Notes under the pieces: model-generated
What the model saw: the letters and a program-made list of their open reading frames with translations, nothing else
What the model was told of the DNA's origin: nothing
The model's database searches: none
In this document: piece after piece, positions 31,230-39,596 of the stretch
Position numbering within the stretch: the first letter of the stretch is position 1
Layout of the letters: each line of letters opens with the position of its first letter
Position numbers and translations under genes: made by a program
NCBI RefSeq assembly: GCF_024199925.1
Contig: NZ_JANADR010000001.1
Location: forward strand, 3,906,001-3,970,000
DNA length: 64,000 bases
Direction of reading: 5' to 3'
Origin: Bradyrhizobium sp. CCGUVB1N3
GTDB taxonomy: Bacteria; Pseudomonadota; Alphaproteobacteria; Rhizobiales; Xanthobacteraceae

Positions 31230-31915
31230 TGGGCGTTACCGACACGCAGAGCTATTCGCACGTCATCCGGAACGTGTTCTTCGATGCGGTGTCGGCCGAC
31301 CCCTTCTTTGCGAGCTACACCTGTCGCAAAAACAAGATGCTGGTCGCTCGGCCCGAGTACCTGCCTTATCTCGGCGTCTACGTCCTCGAGGAGACGATGC
31401 TACCCGACGGCGACGGCAACGCTGGCGAGGTACGCTTCATCCATGCGCTGCGCATCGGTTTCTCGGTCCTGATGGCCAACAACGACCAGGACGCGCTGGA
31501 GGCGCAGCTCGACGCTGCCTGCTGGCGGATCATGAACCGGCTGTGGCTGGACGAGTACATCATGAACCTGCTGGACACGATGAACCCGAACACCGGGAAG
31601 CAGAACCCCGATAACACCAGGATCGAGAGCATCGAGCGCGGCGTGCGCCGCTATGTCTGGGGCAATTCGGCGTTCAACAACGAAACCCCAGTCGGCGAGG
31701 TGCAATACGACATCACCTGCCGCCACCGCACCTATTGGTCGCCGGTCATCCCGGACGATCTGCTGACCATCGAGATGCAAACCGGCATCAAGCCAGGCGA
31801 CACCCAGGACGAGATGGGTCAGCGGCAGCAGCTGCACGCTGTCTATCAGTTCGACCCATCAAGCTTCAGCGCGAAGCGGGAGTTCAAGCAAAGGAGCAAG
31901 GGCTATGGCCGTTAG
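31229..31915 (+). CDS. Tail terminator / completion protein candidate
   Basis: This 228-residue protein has a compact alpha/beta N-terminal half (YSHVIRNVFFDAVSADPFFA, YLPYLGVYVLEETMLPDGDG, FIHALRIGFSVLMANND) typical in size and arrangement of tail terminators. A C-terminal extension includes HRTYWSPVIPDDLLTIEMQT. Position after the joining protein and before DUF2635 and sheath supports tail completion. The ATG at 31229 (TGATG) is preferred over a GTG at 31226. Confidence 0.6.
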   Translation: MGVTDTQSYSHVIRNVFFDAVSADPFFASYTCRKNKMLVARPEYLPYLGVYVLEETMLPDGDGNAGEVRFIHALRIGFSVLMANNDQDALEAQLDAACWRIMNRLWLDEYIMNLLDTMNPNTGKQNPDNTRIESIERGVRRYVWGNSAFNNETPVGEVQYDITCRHRTYWSPVIPDDLLTIEMQTGIKPGDTQDEMGQRQQLHAVYQFDPSSFSAKREFKQRSKGYGR

Positions 31916-32201
31916 CAAGGCATCGCTGCGCGGGCTGCGCATGAACGAGCGAATGGAAAAGATGCGGGAGGCCAACAAGGCGGCACAGAAAACCGTCCGC
32001 GTGACACCCGCGAACCACATCATGCGTCGGCTGTTGAAGCACCCGCACGCTGGCGGCTTCCCCAAGGAAGGCGGTGCGGAGTGGCCGGATGATCGCTTCA
32101 CGAAGCGCCGGATCGCGGATGGCGACATCACGCGCGAGGACGACGCGCCCAAAGACCGAAGTCGATCCCATCGAAGGCAAGAAGATAGCAGCGCCGCCTA
32201 A
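31905..32201 (+). CDS. DUF2635-like protein (Mu gp38 position)
   Basis: Residues ~30-78 (KTVRVTPANHIMRRLLKHPH, then FPKEGGAEWPDDRFTKRRIA and DGDITRED) match the DUF2635 pattern in which a basic strand is followed by E-G..V-P-x-W-x-R-R-x-DGD. In Mu-like tails this small gene precedes the sheath. The C-terminal ~18 residues (DRSRSHRRQEDSSAA) run into the region of the convergent GIY-YIG gene and may be altered. Confidence 0.65.
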   Translation: MAVSKASLRGLRMNERMEKMREANKAAQKTVRVTPANHIMRRLLKHPHAGGFPKEGGAEWPDDRFTKRRIADGDITREDDAPKDRSRSHRRQEDSSAA

Positions 32202-32659
32202 TAGTGTCGGCGCGCTATGCTTATCTTCCGCTTTGTTTCTTCTGAGTGATGGCGGCCAGACATCGCGTTGTGTTTGCCATCGCGCCGGATTGCTTCGAAT
32301 GCCTTCTTGACGGCCTGTTGGGTGCGCTTGCGCTCTGAGTGGTCGGAATAGCGCCGCAAGGCAGCTTGCCGAATCTTCTCGCGATGCTCTGGCGATTTCG
32401 CGACTCCGCGCAAACCGCGACCGTCGGTGAAGCCGCCTCGGCCACGATTCCAGCCGATGCCAGGGCGCGGTCGCAGCTCTGCTGCGTAAGCCAAACACTC
32501 AGCCTTCGATGCTTCGAGCAGCATCTTGACCTGAAAACCAGCAGGCAGGCGACGGCTTCGCCGATGGGCATAGAGCCGGCGCTTCAAACAGCTCGTCACT
32601 CCAACCCAACCGTGAAGCCACGGTGAATTGCAGCTGTCGTCGTGCAGACAATACACCAT
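32198..32659 (-). CDS. GIY-YIG homing endonuclease, opposite strand
   Basis: The 153-residue protein begins MVYCLHDDSCNSPWLHGWVG, the YxYxL...YVG strand pair of the GIY-YIG fold, then TSCLKRRLYAHRRSRR with the conserved Arg region. It ends with NUMOD3-type motifs (SPEHREKIRQAALRR, HSEETKRKISIARR). It is the only endonuclease gene oriented against the tail operon and lies between DUF2635 and the sheath. The start at 32659 follows the fold; an alternative ATG at 32680 adds 7 residues. Confidence 0.75.
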   Translation of the reverse strand: MVYCLHDDSCNSPWLHGWVGVTSCLKRRLYAHRRSRRLPAGFQVKMLLEASKAECLAYAAELRPRPGIGWNRGRGGFTDGRGLRGVAKSPEHREKIRQAALRRYSDHSERKRTQQAVKKAFEAIRRDGKHNAMSGRHHSEETKRKISIARRHY

Positions 32660-32678
32660 CCACTGAGGAGATAGGGCC

Positions 32679-34244
32679 ATGCCAATTTCGTTCGCAAATG
32701 TGCCATCGAACATTAAGGTCCCATTGTATTGGGTCGAAGTGGACCCTTCTATGGCGGGCCTGCCGACGATCAACCTGCGCGCTCTGCTGGTCGGCGTCGC
32801 GAAAGGCGGCACGGCCGAGCCTGATATTGCGGTGCCCATCGGCAGCCAGGCCCAGGCTGATGCACAATTCGGCGAAGGCTCCGAGCTGGCGCGGATGTTC
32901 AAGGCTTTCTTCGCGAACAACTTCGCCAACGAGATCTGGGGCCTGCCGATGACCGAGCCGACCGGCTCAATGGCGGCCACTGGCGATATCGTCATCACGA
33001 CCGCGCCGACCGAAGCTGGCACGATCCATCTCTACGTCGCGGGCGATTATGTCCCCGTCAACGTGCTGACGACCGACACGCCGACGGCGATTGCCCAGGT
33101 GATTGCCGATGCGATCAACGCCGACACCGGGCTGCCGGTCACGGCGGCGGCGGTGACGGGCACTGTGACGCTCACCTCGGTCTTCAAGAGCATCAACGCC
33201 AACGAGATCAACGTCTCGATGAACTATTACGGCTCGATTGGCGGCCAGCAGACGCCGGTCGGCCTCGGTATCACCTTGCCCGCGACCGGCTTCCTGACCG
33301 GCGGCACCGGCACGCCCCCGTTCACCACCGCGATCACCAATCTTGGCGATGAGCCGTTCGAGTACGTTGCGATGCCGTACACCGACAGCAATTCGCTGTT
33401 CGAGTGGGACCAGGAATACGGCTTCACCGACCAGGGCCGCTGGGGCTGGCGGCGCGAGCTGTTCGGCCATGTCATCTCGGCCAAGCGCGGCACCTATGCC
33501 GCGCTGCTCACATTCGGCGACACCATGAACAGCGGCGTCGAGTCCATCATGGGGTTCGAGGTCGCTTCCCCGTCGCCGTCCTTCGAATGGGCGGCGGCCT
33601 ATACGGCCAAGACGCAGCGGGCCTTCATCAACGACCCGGCGCGACCGCTGCAGGCGTTGTCGCTCAACCAGATCAAGGCCGCGCCGATCCACCAGCGGTT
33701 CGATTTCGTGGAGCTGAACTCGCTCGCATCGAACGGCATCGCGATCCAGAAGATTGGCGCGGACGGCCAGCCGATGATCGCCCGAGAGCAGACGACCTAC
33801 CAGCTGAACCTTTATGGCCAGCCGGACGATGCTTACGAGCTGATGACCACGCTGGCGACGCTGGCGAAGCTGCTGCGCAACCAGAAGCAGGCGATCACCT
33901 CGAAATTCCCGCGGCACAAGCTCGCCAACGACGGCACCAAGTTCGGCCCAGGCCAGGCCATCGTCACCCCCGGCATCATCAAGGCCGAGCTGATCAACCA
34001 GTATCAGCAGGATATGTACGACGGCCTGGTCGAGGACCTGGTCAACTTCAAGCGCAACCTCCAGGTCGAGCGCGACCCGAACGACCCGAACCGGGTCAAC
34101 GTGCTGTACCCGCCCGACCTCATCAACCAGCTGCGCATCTTCGCGGTGCTTGCGCAGTTCAGGCTGCAGTACGACCGCGGCATCGACACCCAGATCATCG
34201 GCCAGCCGCAGCCGCCGTTCAACGCGGCGTCGGGCGCGTCCTGA
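32679..34244 (+). CDS. Contractile tail sheath protein (Mu gp39-like)
   Basis: Forms the contractile outer tube. The 521-residue protein has the Mu/SfV-type sheath opening (SFANVPSNIKVPLYWVEVDP, LPTINLRALLVGVAKGG), a long variable domain (residues ~90-200) and the conserved C-terminal part: QPMIAREQTTYQLNLYGQPD, ELMTTLATLAKLLRNQKQAI, FPRHKLANDGTKFGPGQAIV. GAGGAG lies 8 bases upstream of the ATG. Its presence defines the phage as a myovirus. Confidence 0.9.
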   Translation: MPISFANVPSNIKVPLYWVEVDPSMAGLPTINLRALLVGVAKGGTAEPDIAVPIGSQAQADAQFGEGSELARMFKAFFANNFANEIWGLPMTEPTGSMAATGDIVITTAPTEAGTIHLYVAGDYVPVNVLTTDTPTAIAQVIADAINADTGLPVTAAAVTGTVTLTSVFKSINANEINVSMNYYGSIGGQQTPVGLGITLPATGFLTGGTGTPPFTTAITNLGDEPFEYVAMPYTDSNSLFEWDQEYGFTDQGRWGWRRELFGHVISAKRGTYAALLTFGDTMNSGVESIMGFEVASPSPSFEWAAAYTAKTQRAFINDPARPLQALSLNQIKAAPIHQRFDFVELNSLASNGIAIQKIGADGQPMIAREQTTYQLNLYGQPDDAYELMTTLATLAKLLRNQKQAITSKFPRHKLANDGTKFGPGQAIVTPGIIKAELINQYQQDMYDGLVEDLVNFKRNLQVERDPNDPNRVNVLYPPDLINQLRIFAVLAQFRLQYDRGIDTQIIGQPQPPFNAASGAS

Positions 34245-34247
34245 CCG

Positions 34248-34889
34248 GTGGCACCAATCCGACTGCGGCTTCTCGGTCAATGCAATAAATGCAGGACAAT
34301 TTATCCGGAAGAAACGGATGATTTTTTTCCACGGCATACACGGCGTGGCCGACTGGAGTTGCGCGCGACATGCAAGGCATGCGCCTCTGGGCAGAGCCAG
34401 AGTTACGGCGAGGCGCATGCAGACAAAATCAGGGAATACAATCGAAACCGGGCCACCCGTCCCGAATATCGCGCAACGATGCAGCGTGCTCAGCGCCGAT
34501 TTCGTGCCAAGCCGGGGTTCAAAGAAATTGAAAGAGCGCGCTATCGGCGCGCTACGCAAACGGCTGAAGGCCAAGTTAGGTTTCGTGTCAAAAACAGCCG
34601 CCGCCGCGCACGCATAAGAGGTTCTGCGCGGCATCATACAGCTGCTGCTGTCCTGCAGGCGTTCGAAGTGCAGGATGGACACTGCTTCTATTGCGCGGCA
34701 GATCTGTCAGCAACGGCTTGGACGGTCGATCACCTCATCCCTCTCATACGCGGCGGCAGCGATGGTCCAGAGAACATCGTGGTCGCTTGCCCATCCTGCA
34801 ATTTTCGGAAGGCCGATCGCACTCCAGAGGAGTTTGCGGCTGGCATATCTCATAGGAGGAAAATGTGGCGCAAAGGATTGCTGGTATAG
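34248..34889 (+). CDS. HNH endonuclease with N-terminal zinc finger (homing type)
   Basis: The 213-residue protein has an N-terminal CxxC zinc finger (GQCNKCRTIY, RATCKACASG), a long basic helical linker (~residues 50-135), and a C-terminal HNH module: GHCFYCAADL, TAWTVDHLIPLIRGGSDGPE, NIVVACPSCNFRKADRTP. It is lower in GC than sheath and tube genes on either side. The GTG at 34248 is 3 bases after the sheath stop, and its end overlaps the tube gene by 25 bases. Confidence 0.88.
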   Translation: MAPIRLRLLGQCNKCRTIYPEETDDFFPRHTRRGRLELRATCKACASGQSQSYGEAHADKIREYNRNRATRPEYRATMQRAQRRFRAKPGFKEIERARYRRATQTAEGQVRFRVKNSRRRARIRGSARHHTAAAVLQAFEVQDGHCFYCAADLSATAWTVDHLIPLIRGGSDGPENIVVACPSCNFRKADRTPEEFAAGISHRRKMWRKGLLV

Positions 34890-35233
34890 CGTTCCTCACT
34901 GTCGATGGGACGCAATTGGCGCTGCGCGGCAACTTCACCGTCAGCCCGTCACCGGTCGAGCGCACCATGATCGCAGGCCAAGACGGCGTGCACGGCTATC
35001 AGGAGCTGCCGCGCGTGCCGTACATCGAGGGCGATCTCTCGACGTTGCCGGGTTTCTATTTGGAGGACTTGCTCGCCGAGACCGATGTCACCGTCGTCGC
35101 CCAGCTTGCCAATAACATGCAGTACATCCTCACGGGCGGGACCTGCAAAGGCGGCTTCGAGAACAACACGCGCGATGGCCAGGTGCGCGTGCGCTGGGAG
35201 GGCATCACCTGCCAGGAGGTTAGCCTCGCATGA
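34865..35233 (+). CDS. Tail tube protein (Mu gpM-like)
   Basis: The inner tube through which DNA passes. The 122-residue product matches the Tail_tube family: AGIAFLTVDGTQLALRGNFT, VERTMIAGQDGVHGYQELPR, PYIEGDLSTLPG, and QYILTGGTCKGGFENNTRDG followed by VRVRWEG. It starts with GTG at 34865, preceded by an AGGAGG ribosome site located within the HNH gene end. It overlaps the chaperone gene by 4 bases. Confidence 0.88.
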   Translation: MAQRIAGIAFLTVDGTQLALRGNFTVSPSPVERTMIAGQDGVHGYQELPRVPYIEGDLSTLPGFYLEDLLAETDVTVVAQLANNMQYILTGGTCKGGFENNTRDGQVRVRWEGITCQEVSLA

Positions 35234-35685
35234 ACGTAGCGCCGAAACGAGAAGGCTTCGTCGACGGGAGGCCCACGCCGAAGGTCATTGACGCCGAACC
35301 GCTGCCGCAGTCAGAAGCCAAGCCGTCGCGCGCGATGCCGCCGCCCGAGGTCGAGCCGTCGCCCGCCGAGCAGCCGCCGATGTGGCAGGATGAATGGCCG
35401 CTCAAGGTCAAGCTGATCAACAAGCCCATTCACAACAACAAGGGCGAAAAGATCACGGAGCTGGTCTTGCGGGAGCCCCGCGCGGGCGACATCAACCGCT
35501 ACGGCAATCCGGTGCGCATCAACCAGGACGGCGACGTGGTCTGGGACGAGCGCAAGATGACCTACATGATCGCGGCGCTCTCGGACATCCTCGCGCCGTT
35601 CATCGAGGACATGCATCCTCGCGACTGGAATACGGTGGCGATGAAGCTCCGAAATTTTTTTCTGCCCGATCCACGGGCCTGGTAG
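35230..35685 (+). CDS. Tail assembly chaperone, short form (Mu gp41-like)
   Basis: Chaperone that coats the tape measure while the tube polymerises. The 151-residue short form has a Pro-rich N-terminus and the gp41/GpE domain (WPLKVKLINKPIHNNKGEKI, LREPRAGDINRYGNPV, MTYMIAALSDILAPFIEDMH, WNTVAMKLRNFFLPDP). The stop at 35685 is bypassed by -1 frameshifting on a T-run to make a longer product. Confidence 0.85.
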   Translation: MNVAPKREGFVDGRPTPKVIDAEPLPQSEAKPSRAMPPPEVEPSPAEQPPMWQDEWPLKVKLINKPIHNNKGEKITELVLREPRAGDINRYGNPVRINQDGDVVWDERKMTYMIAALSDILAPFIEDMHPRDWNTVAMKLRNFFLPDPRAW

Positions 35686-35846
35686 GCGACGAGGACGAGA
35701 TCATCCTCGACTGCTACCGCCTGGCCCGCTGGTACCACGTCAGCCCCGAAGTTTTCCTGTCGATGCCGTTTAGCGACGTGCGCATCCACCTTGAGCGCAC
35801 CGCCACGCTGGATCGCAGGCAGCAACCCCCGAAAGACGACGACTGA
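35230..35846 (+). CDS. Tail assembly chaperone, -1 frameshift form
   Basis: Slippage into the -1 frame on the T-run at 35655-35661 joins residue ~144 of the short form to SARSTGLVGDEDEIILDCYR, then LARWYHVSPEVFLSMPFSDV, giving about 205 residues. The extension is the conserved second domain of Mu-type (gp41/gp42) chaperones. The long form ends at 35846, overlapping the tape-measure ATG by one base. This two-product design is almost universal in long-tailed phages. Confidence 0.85.
35655..35661 (+). promoter_or_regulatory. Programmed -1 ribosomal frameshift site (T-run)
   Basis: In the zero frame the codons read AAT TTT TTT CTG; the seven-T run T TTT TTT is a classic -1 slippery heptamer. Slipping here joins the two chaperone frames exactly where family homology switches. 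Confidence 0.85.
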
Positions 35847-38371
35847 TGCCCACGGAGCAAGAGGAGCTGAAGCTTATCGTCTCGCTGGTCGATAACGCTT
35901 CGCCTGGCCTCGACAAGATCGTCGAAAAAACCAAGGAGATGGGTGGGCCGCAGGTCAAGGAAGCCCACGAGAAGATGCGGCGTGGGACCGAGGAGCTGAG
36001 CAAAGCCTTCAAGGAAATGACAGGCGGCTTCGGCGAAGCTTTCAAGGCGCTGGGCTCATTCCGGGGCGGTCTGGTCGCTGGTGCTGGCGGCCTGGCGCTG
36101 TTCGGCGTCGAGATGACCAGGCAGGTCGCCGAGATGAAGAAGTGGGCCGAGGAGCTGCGCGGCATCAGCCAGGCGGCAAAATCCATCGGCGTCGATCCCG
36201 CCTCGATGAAAAATATCATCAGCCAATTCGAGGCTGTCGGGGTCAGCGCGGACCAGACGCAAGCCAATCTCGGTAAGATGGCCGAGGCGGTTGCCGACTT
36301 CAACCGCCAGGGCAGCGCGCTGCGCCGCGAACTGCTGCACATGGCGGGACCGACGCCAGAGGCGCAGGCGAATATGCGCGAATTCCTCGACAAGGTCGTC
36401 CGCGCCAGGACCGAGGAAGAGCGATACAACGCGGTCGCCGAGGCCCGCAACAACGTCCTGAAGAACGCGCTGGCCAACGGCTACACGCTCCAGGAAGCGA
36501 CTAATCGTGCGAACGCATTCGCCTCGCACTTTTGGGACAAGACGATGGAGGCGAAGGAACGCCTCAACCAGCTGTCGGCGGAAGAGCAGCGCATCCAGAA
36601 CGAGCGGATCGCCAAGGCGCGCGAGTTCGCCAACATCACGGGCGACATCGCTTCCGAATGGGCCGACATCATCGAGGAGCTGAAAGCGCCGTTCCTCGAC
36701 CCCGCGATCAAAGCGGCAAAGGTGTTCCTGGAGGTCAGCAAGGAAATCCACGAGTGGCTGAAGAAGAACTACGAGCTGGCGAAGCCTGACGAGGCCAAAA
36801 AGTCGATCCAGGACACGTTCGGCAAATTCCGTGGACCGCTGCAGCTCGGCACGCCGCAGGCCGAGGAGCAGAAGAAGACCACCGAAGAAAACACCGAGGC
36901 CCAGAAGCAGCTGAAGCAGTCGAACGATCAGCTCATCGACGCGCTGAAGCAGCAGGGCTACTCGCCGATGAGCTATACGGGCGGCGGCGTCGGCCGCAAT
37001 CCGTTTCTGCAGAACGCGAGCTTTACCACGGGTGGGCCGCGGGGCTTCAGCTACGGCGGCGGTGGTGGTTATGGTCCGTTCGGCGGCGGGCGCGGCTTCG
37101 GTGGCGGTGGTGGTGGCGGCGGCAACAGCAGTTACGGCGGCGGCGGCTCGGGCGGCTATGGCGGCGGCGGTGGTGCGCCGTATGGCAGCGACACGGGCGG
37201 CGAGACGGGCGGCCCTCAGAGCGGTCCCGCAGGCGATCCCAGCGTGCCGTCCGACATCCTGGCCAAGGCGCGTTCGGTCGCGCTGCACGGCGGCCCGCGC
37301 GCTGTCGAGCAGTTCATGGCCAGCCAGGGCTATCCCAAGCAGGGCAGCTGGTGCGGCGAGTTCGCGGCGTCCGTCGTCAAGTCGGTCGGCGGCACGCCAC
37401 CAAAGGGCGCGGCCATCGCATCGAATTGGCGCAATTGGGGCACCCCGGTCGCACCGGGAGACGTGCAACCTGGCGACATCGCGGTCGCGGATCGCGGCGT
37501 GCGAACCGGAGCGACGGGTAGCCACGTCACTATCGTTGAGGACATCAACCGGAAGGCCGGGACCTTCACCGGCCTCGGTGGCAACCAGGGGCGCGGGTTC
37601 GAGTCGCAGTTTGCGCTGAAGGGCTACAGCTTCCGTCGCTCGACCGGCGAACCGCCGAACGGGCAGACTGCAGGTCCCGGCACGGGCGCAGGCGCTGGCG
37701 GCACGCCAGCAACAGCGGACGGAGCCAAGGGCGCGGGCGGCGACCAGCGCGCCGCGATGATGGCAGAGGTCAACCAGGACCCTGCCACGAAGCAATTGCT
37801 CTATCGGATGATGCGTTCCGAGGGCGGCGGCGCTCCCACGGTCGAGGCGCTGTTCAATCGCACGCAGATGATCCGGCAGAAGGTGCCGGGCTACAAGATC
37901 GGCGACGAATTGCGGAGCGGCTTCTATGGCCCGATCAACCGGGGCCAAACTGGCGGCCCTCTCAGCGAGAACGAGCGGGCGAAATACGACAAAACGCTGG
38001 GCGAAGTGGTTGGCGGCAGCGACTACATCCAAGGCCGCACCAATCAAGGCATGGCGTCCGATCCCGGCGCGGGTCTTCCGGGTCGCGTGCCGGTGCCGGG
38101 CTCACATGAGGTCTACAATTATTGGGAAGGCCGACGCAAAGGCGTCAACTTCTCAGTCGCCGACAGCGCGCGGTTTGCACGCGAGCGGCTCGATAGCCGG
38201 ATGGCTGCGGCCAACAAGGTCGAGGGCTCGGGCAAGATCAGCGTCGACGTGAACGCGCCGAAGGGCACCAAGGTCGACGCCCAGGGCGGCGGCATCTTCA
38301 AGGACGTTGAGATCAATCGGCAAACCCAGATGGAGCGCGCGAGAAGCGGGCCCGAGACGATATCGATATGA
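35846..38371 (+). CDS. Tape measure protein with C-terminal CHAP-like hydrolase domain
   Basis: Sets tail length and helps DNA entry. The 841-residue protein has N-terminal helices (LIVSLVDNASPGLDKIVEKT), a Gly/Ala segment (FRGGLVAGAGGLALFGVEMT), extended coiled coil to ~residue 370, a Gly/Tyr-rich stretch at ~375-465, and a TIGR02594-like NlpC/P60-CHAP domain at ~495-600 (QGSWCGEFAASVVKSVGG with the catalytic Cys, and GSHVTIVED with the His). The hydrolase domain is likely the peptidoglycan-opening activity during infection. No separate endolysin is seen. Confidence 0.88.
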   Translation: MPTEQEELKLIVSLVDNASPGLDKIVEKTKEMGGPQVKEAHEKMRRGTEELSKAFKEMTGGFGEAFKALGSFRGGLVAGAGGLALFGVEMTRQVAEMKKWAEELRGISQAAKSIGVDPASMKNIISQFEAVGVSADQTQANLGKMAEAVADFNRQGSALRRELLHMAGPTPEAQANMREFLDKVVRARTEEERYNAVAEARNNVLKNALANGYTLQEATNRANAFASHFWDKTMEAKERLNQLSAEEQRIQNERIAKAREFANITGDIASEWADIIEELKAPFLDPAIKAAKVFLEVSKEIHEWLKKNYELAKPDEAKKSIQDTFGKFRGPLQLGTPQAEEQKKTTEENTEAQKQLKQSNDQLIDALKQQGYSPMSYTGGGVGRNPFLQNASFTTGGPRGFSYGGGGGYGPFGGGRGFGGGGGGGGNSSYGGGGSGGYGGGGGAPYGSDTGGETGGPQSGPAGDPSVPSDILAKARSVALHGGPRAVEQFMASQGYPKQGSWCGEFAASVVKSVGGTPPKGAAIASNWRNWGTPVAPGDVQPGDIAVADRGVRTGATGSHVTIVEDINRKAGTFTGLGGNQGRGFESQFALKGYSFRRSTGEPPNGQTAGPGTGAGAGGTPATADGAKGAGGDQRAAMMAEVNQDPATKQLLYRMMRSEGGGAPTVEALFNRTQMIRQKVPGYKIGDELRSGFYGPINRGQTGGPLSENERAKYDKTLGEVVGGSDYIQGRTNQGMASDPGAGLPGRVPVPGSHEVYNYWEGRRKGVNFSVADSARFARERLDSRMAAANKVEGSGKISVDVNAPKGTKVDAQGGGIFKDVEINRQTQMERARSGPETISI

Positions 38372-38928
38372 GCACCATTTTCGAGATCACGCCGAACAAG
38401 CCGAGCTGGCGCGACGACTGGGTTCGCGCGACCTACAACAACGCGCCCTTCCATTGCGAGGCCAACAGCCGCGAGAGCGGGCGGCGCATTGTCGAACATC
38501 AATTTCCGAAGAAGGAATATCCCTATGCCGAGGACATGGGGCGCATGGCGCGCGAGTTCACCATCCGCGCCTATTGCATCGTCTACGCCCGCGACGATGA
38601 CGATCTGTTTCGCACCGACTATCGCAAGGTGCGCGACCGGCTGATCGATGCGCTGGAAACTGAAGGCCCAGGCATTCTGCAGCTCTCGACGCAGCCGCCG
38701 CAGACCGTGGTGGTGGCGAAATATCGGATGACGGAGGAAGAGCGCTTCGGCGGCTTTTGCACGTTTGACATCACTTTCCTCGAGTACGGCACCGACCCGC
38801 TGTTCGATCCCGGCCAAGAGGACACCCAGGCAACCGTCGCGAACGCCTCGCAGGCCGTGCGCGACCAGGTGCAGCGCACGCTTGCGCCGCCGTCTCCGTC
38901 CATCGGCACAGGAGCGATTGAGGTATGA
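38368..38928 (+). CDS. DNA circularisation protein gpN, N-terminal half
   Basis: The 186-residue protein matches the N-terminal domain of Mu gpN: TPNKPSWRDDWVRATYNNAP, NSRESGRRIVEHQFPKKEYP, YAEDMGRMAREFTIRAYCIV and RFGGFCTFDITFLEYG. In Mu-like phages gpN is one protein of about 450-490 residues that caps the tail and protects DNA ends. Here it ends early and the rest is in the next gene, overlapping by 4 bases. It overlaps the tape measure stop by 4 bases. Confidence 0.82.
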   Translation: MSTIFEITPNKPSWRDDWVRATYNNAPFHCEANSRESGRRIVEHQFPKKEYPYAEDMGRMAREFTIRAYCIVYARDDDDLFRTDYRKVRDRLIDALETEGPGILQLSTQPPQTVVVAKYRMTEEERFGGFCTFDITFLEYGTDPLFDPGQEDTQATVANASQAVRDQVQRTLAPPSPSIGTGAIEV

Positions 38929-39593
38929 AGCGGACCGACGCGAACGAGGCTGCGCCGCTCGTTGACCGCATGCTGGCGCATTTGCTGTCGTTCGTTCCAG
39001 CCAAGGGGCGTCCCGGCATCGATGCGAGGACCGCCATCGGCGACACGCGGGCGAACGCATACAAGCTGCTGATCGGCGATGCGATGGGGCCGCCCCTCGA
39101 CAACTGTTTCGACCAGGCTTGCCAGGCAGGCGTCAGCTGGCAGCAGCTCGAAAAGGTGCGCAGCCAGATCGTCCAGGAGAAGCCGGTTTCGCTTGGCGCG
39201 GTGCTACTCCAGAACGCTGGCATCCGCCTCTGCCTGGCGACGGAGGCGCACATCATCGCGGGGATGGCCTTCGTCAGCCGCCAGCAGGTCGATGCGATCA
39301 AGGCTGCGCTGTTTCAGCCGTTCATGGACAGCGAGGAGGTTGCCGCCGACGACATGGATCAGATGACCTTCCAGTCGCTGATCACGCTGCACGGGGCGAT
39401 CAGCAATCATCTCGTGCAGACCGCGCTGCCGCTGCCGCGCATGCTCAACTATCAATTTTCCAAGCCGCTGCCGAGCCTGGTCATGGCGTACAAGCTTTAT
39501 AGCGATGCATCGCGCGCCGACGAGCTACGCGACGAGAACAAGATCGTGCATCCCGCCTTCTGCCCGATGCTCGGCGAAGCCTTGTCGGCGTGA
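38925..39593 (+). CDS. DNA circularisation protein gpN, C-terminal half
   Basis: This 222-residue protein corresponds to the second half of Mu gpN: TRANAYKLLIGDAMGPPLDN-type helices and the conserved end LPLPRMLNYQFSKPLPSLVM, AYKLYSDASRADELRDENKI followed by HPAFCP. The overlap with the N-terminal half (ATGA) suggests coupled synthesis of two subunits, i.e. a split gene rather than a broken one. Confidence 0.75.
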   Translation: MKRTDANEAAPLVDRMLAHLLSFVPAKGRPGIDARTAIGDTRANAYKLLIGDAMGPPLDNCFDQACQAGVSWQQLEKVRSQIVQEKPVSLGAVLLQNAGIRLCLATEAHIIAGMAFVSRQQVDAIKAALFQPFMDSEEVAADDMDQMTFQSLITLHGAISNHLVQTALPLPRMLNYQFSKPLPSLVMAYKLYSDASRADELRDENKIVHPAFCPMLGEALSA

Positions 39594-39596
39594 TCG

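Noticed and set aside
36056..38047. 663-residue leftward frame opposite the tape measure gene
   Set aside because: It mirrors the tape measure codon pattern, is Ala/Arg/Val-rich and shows no family motifs.
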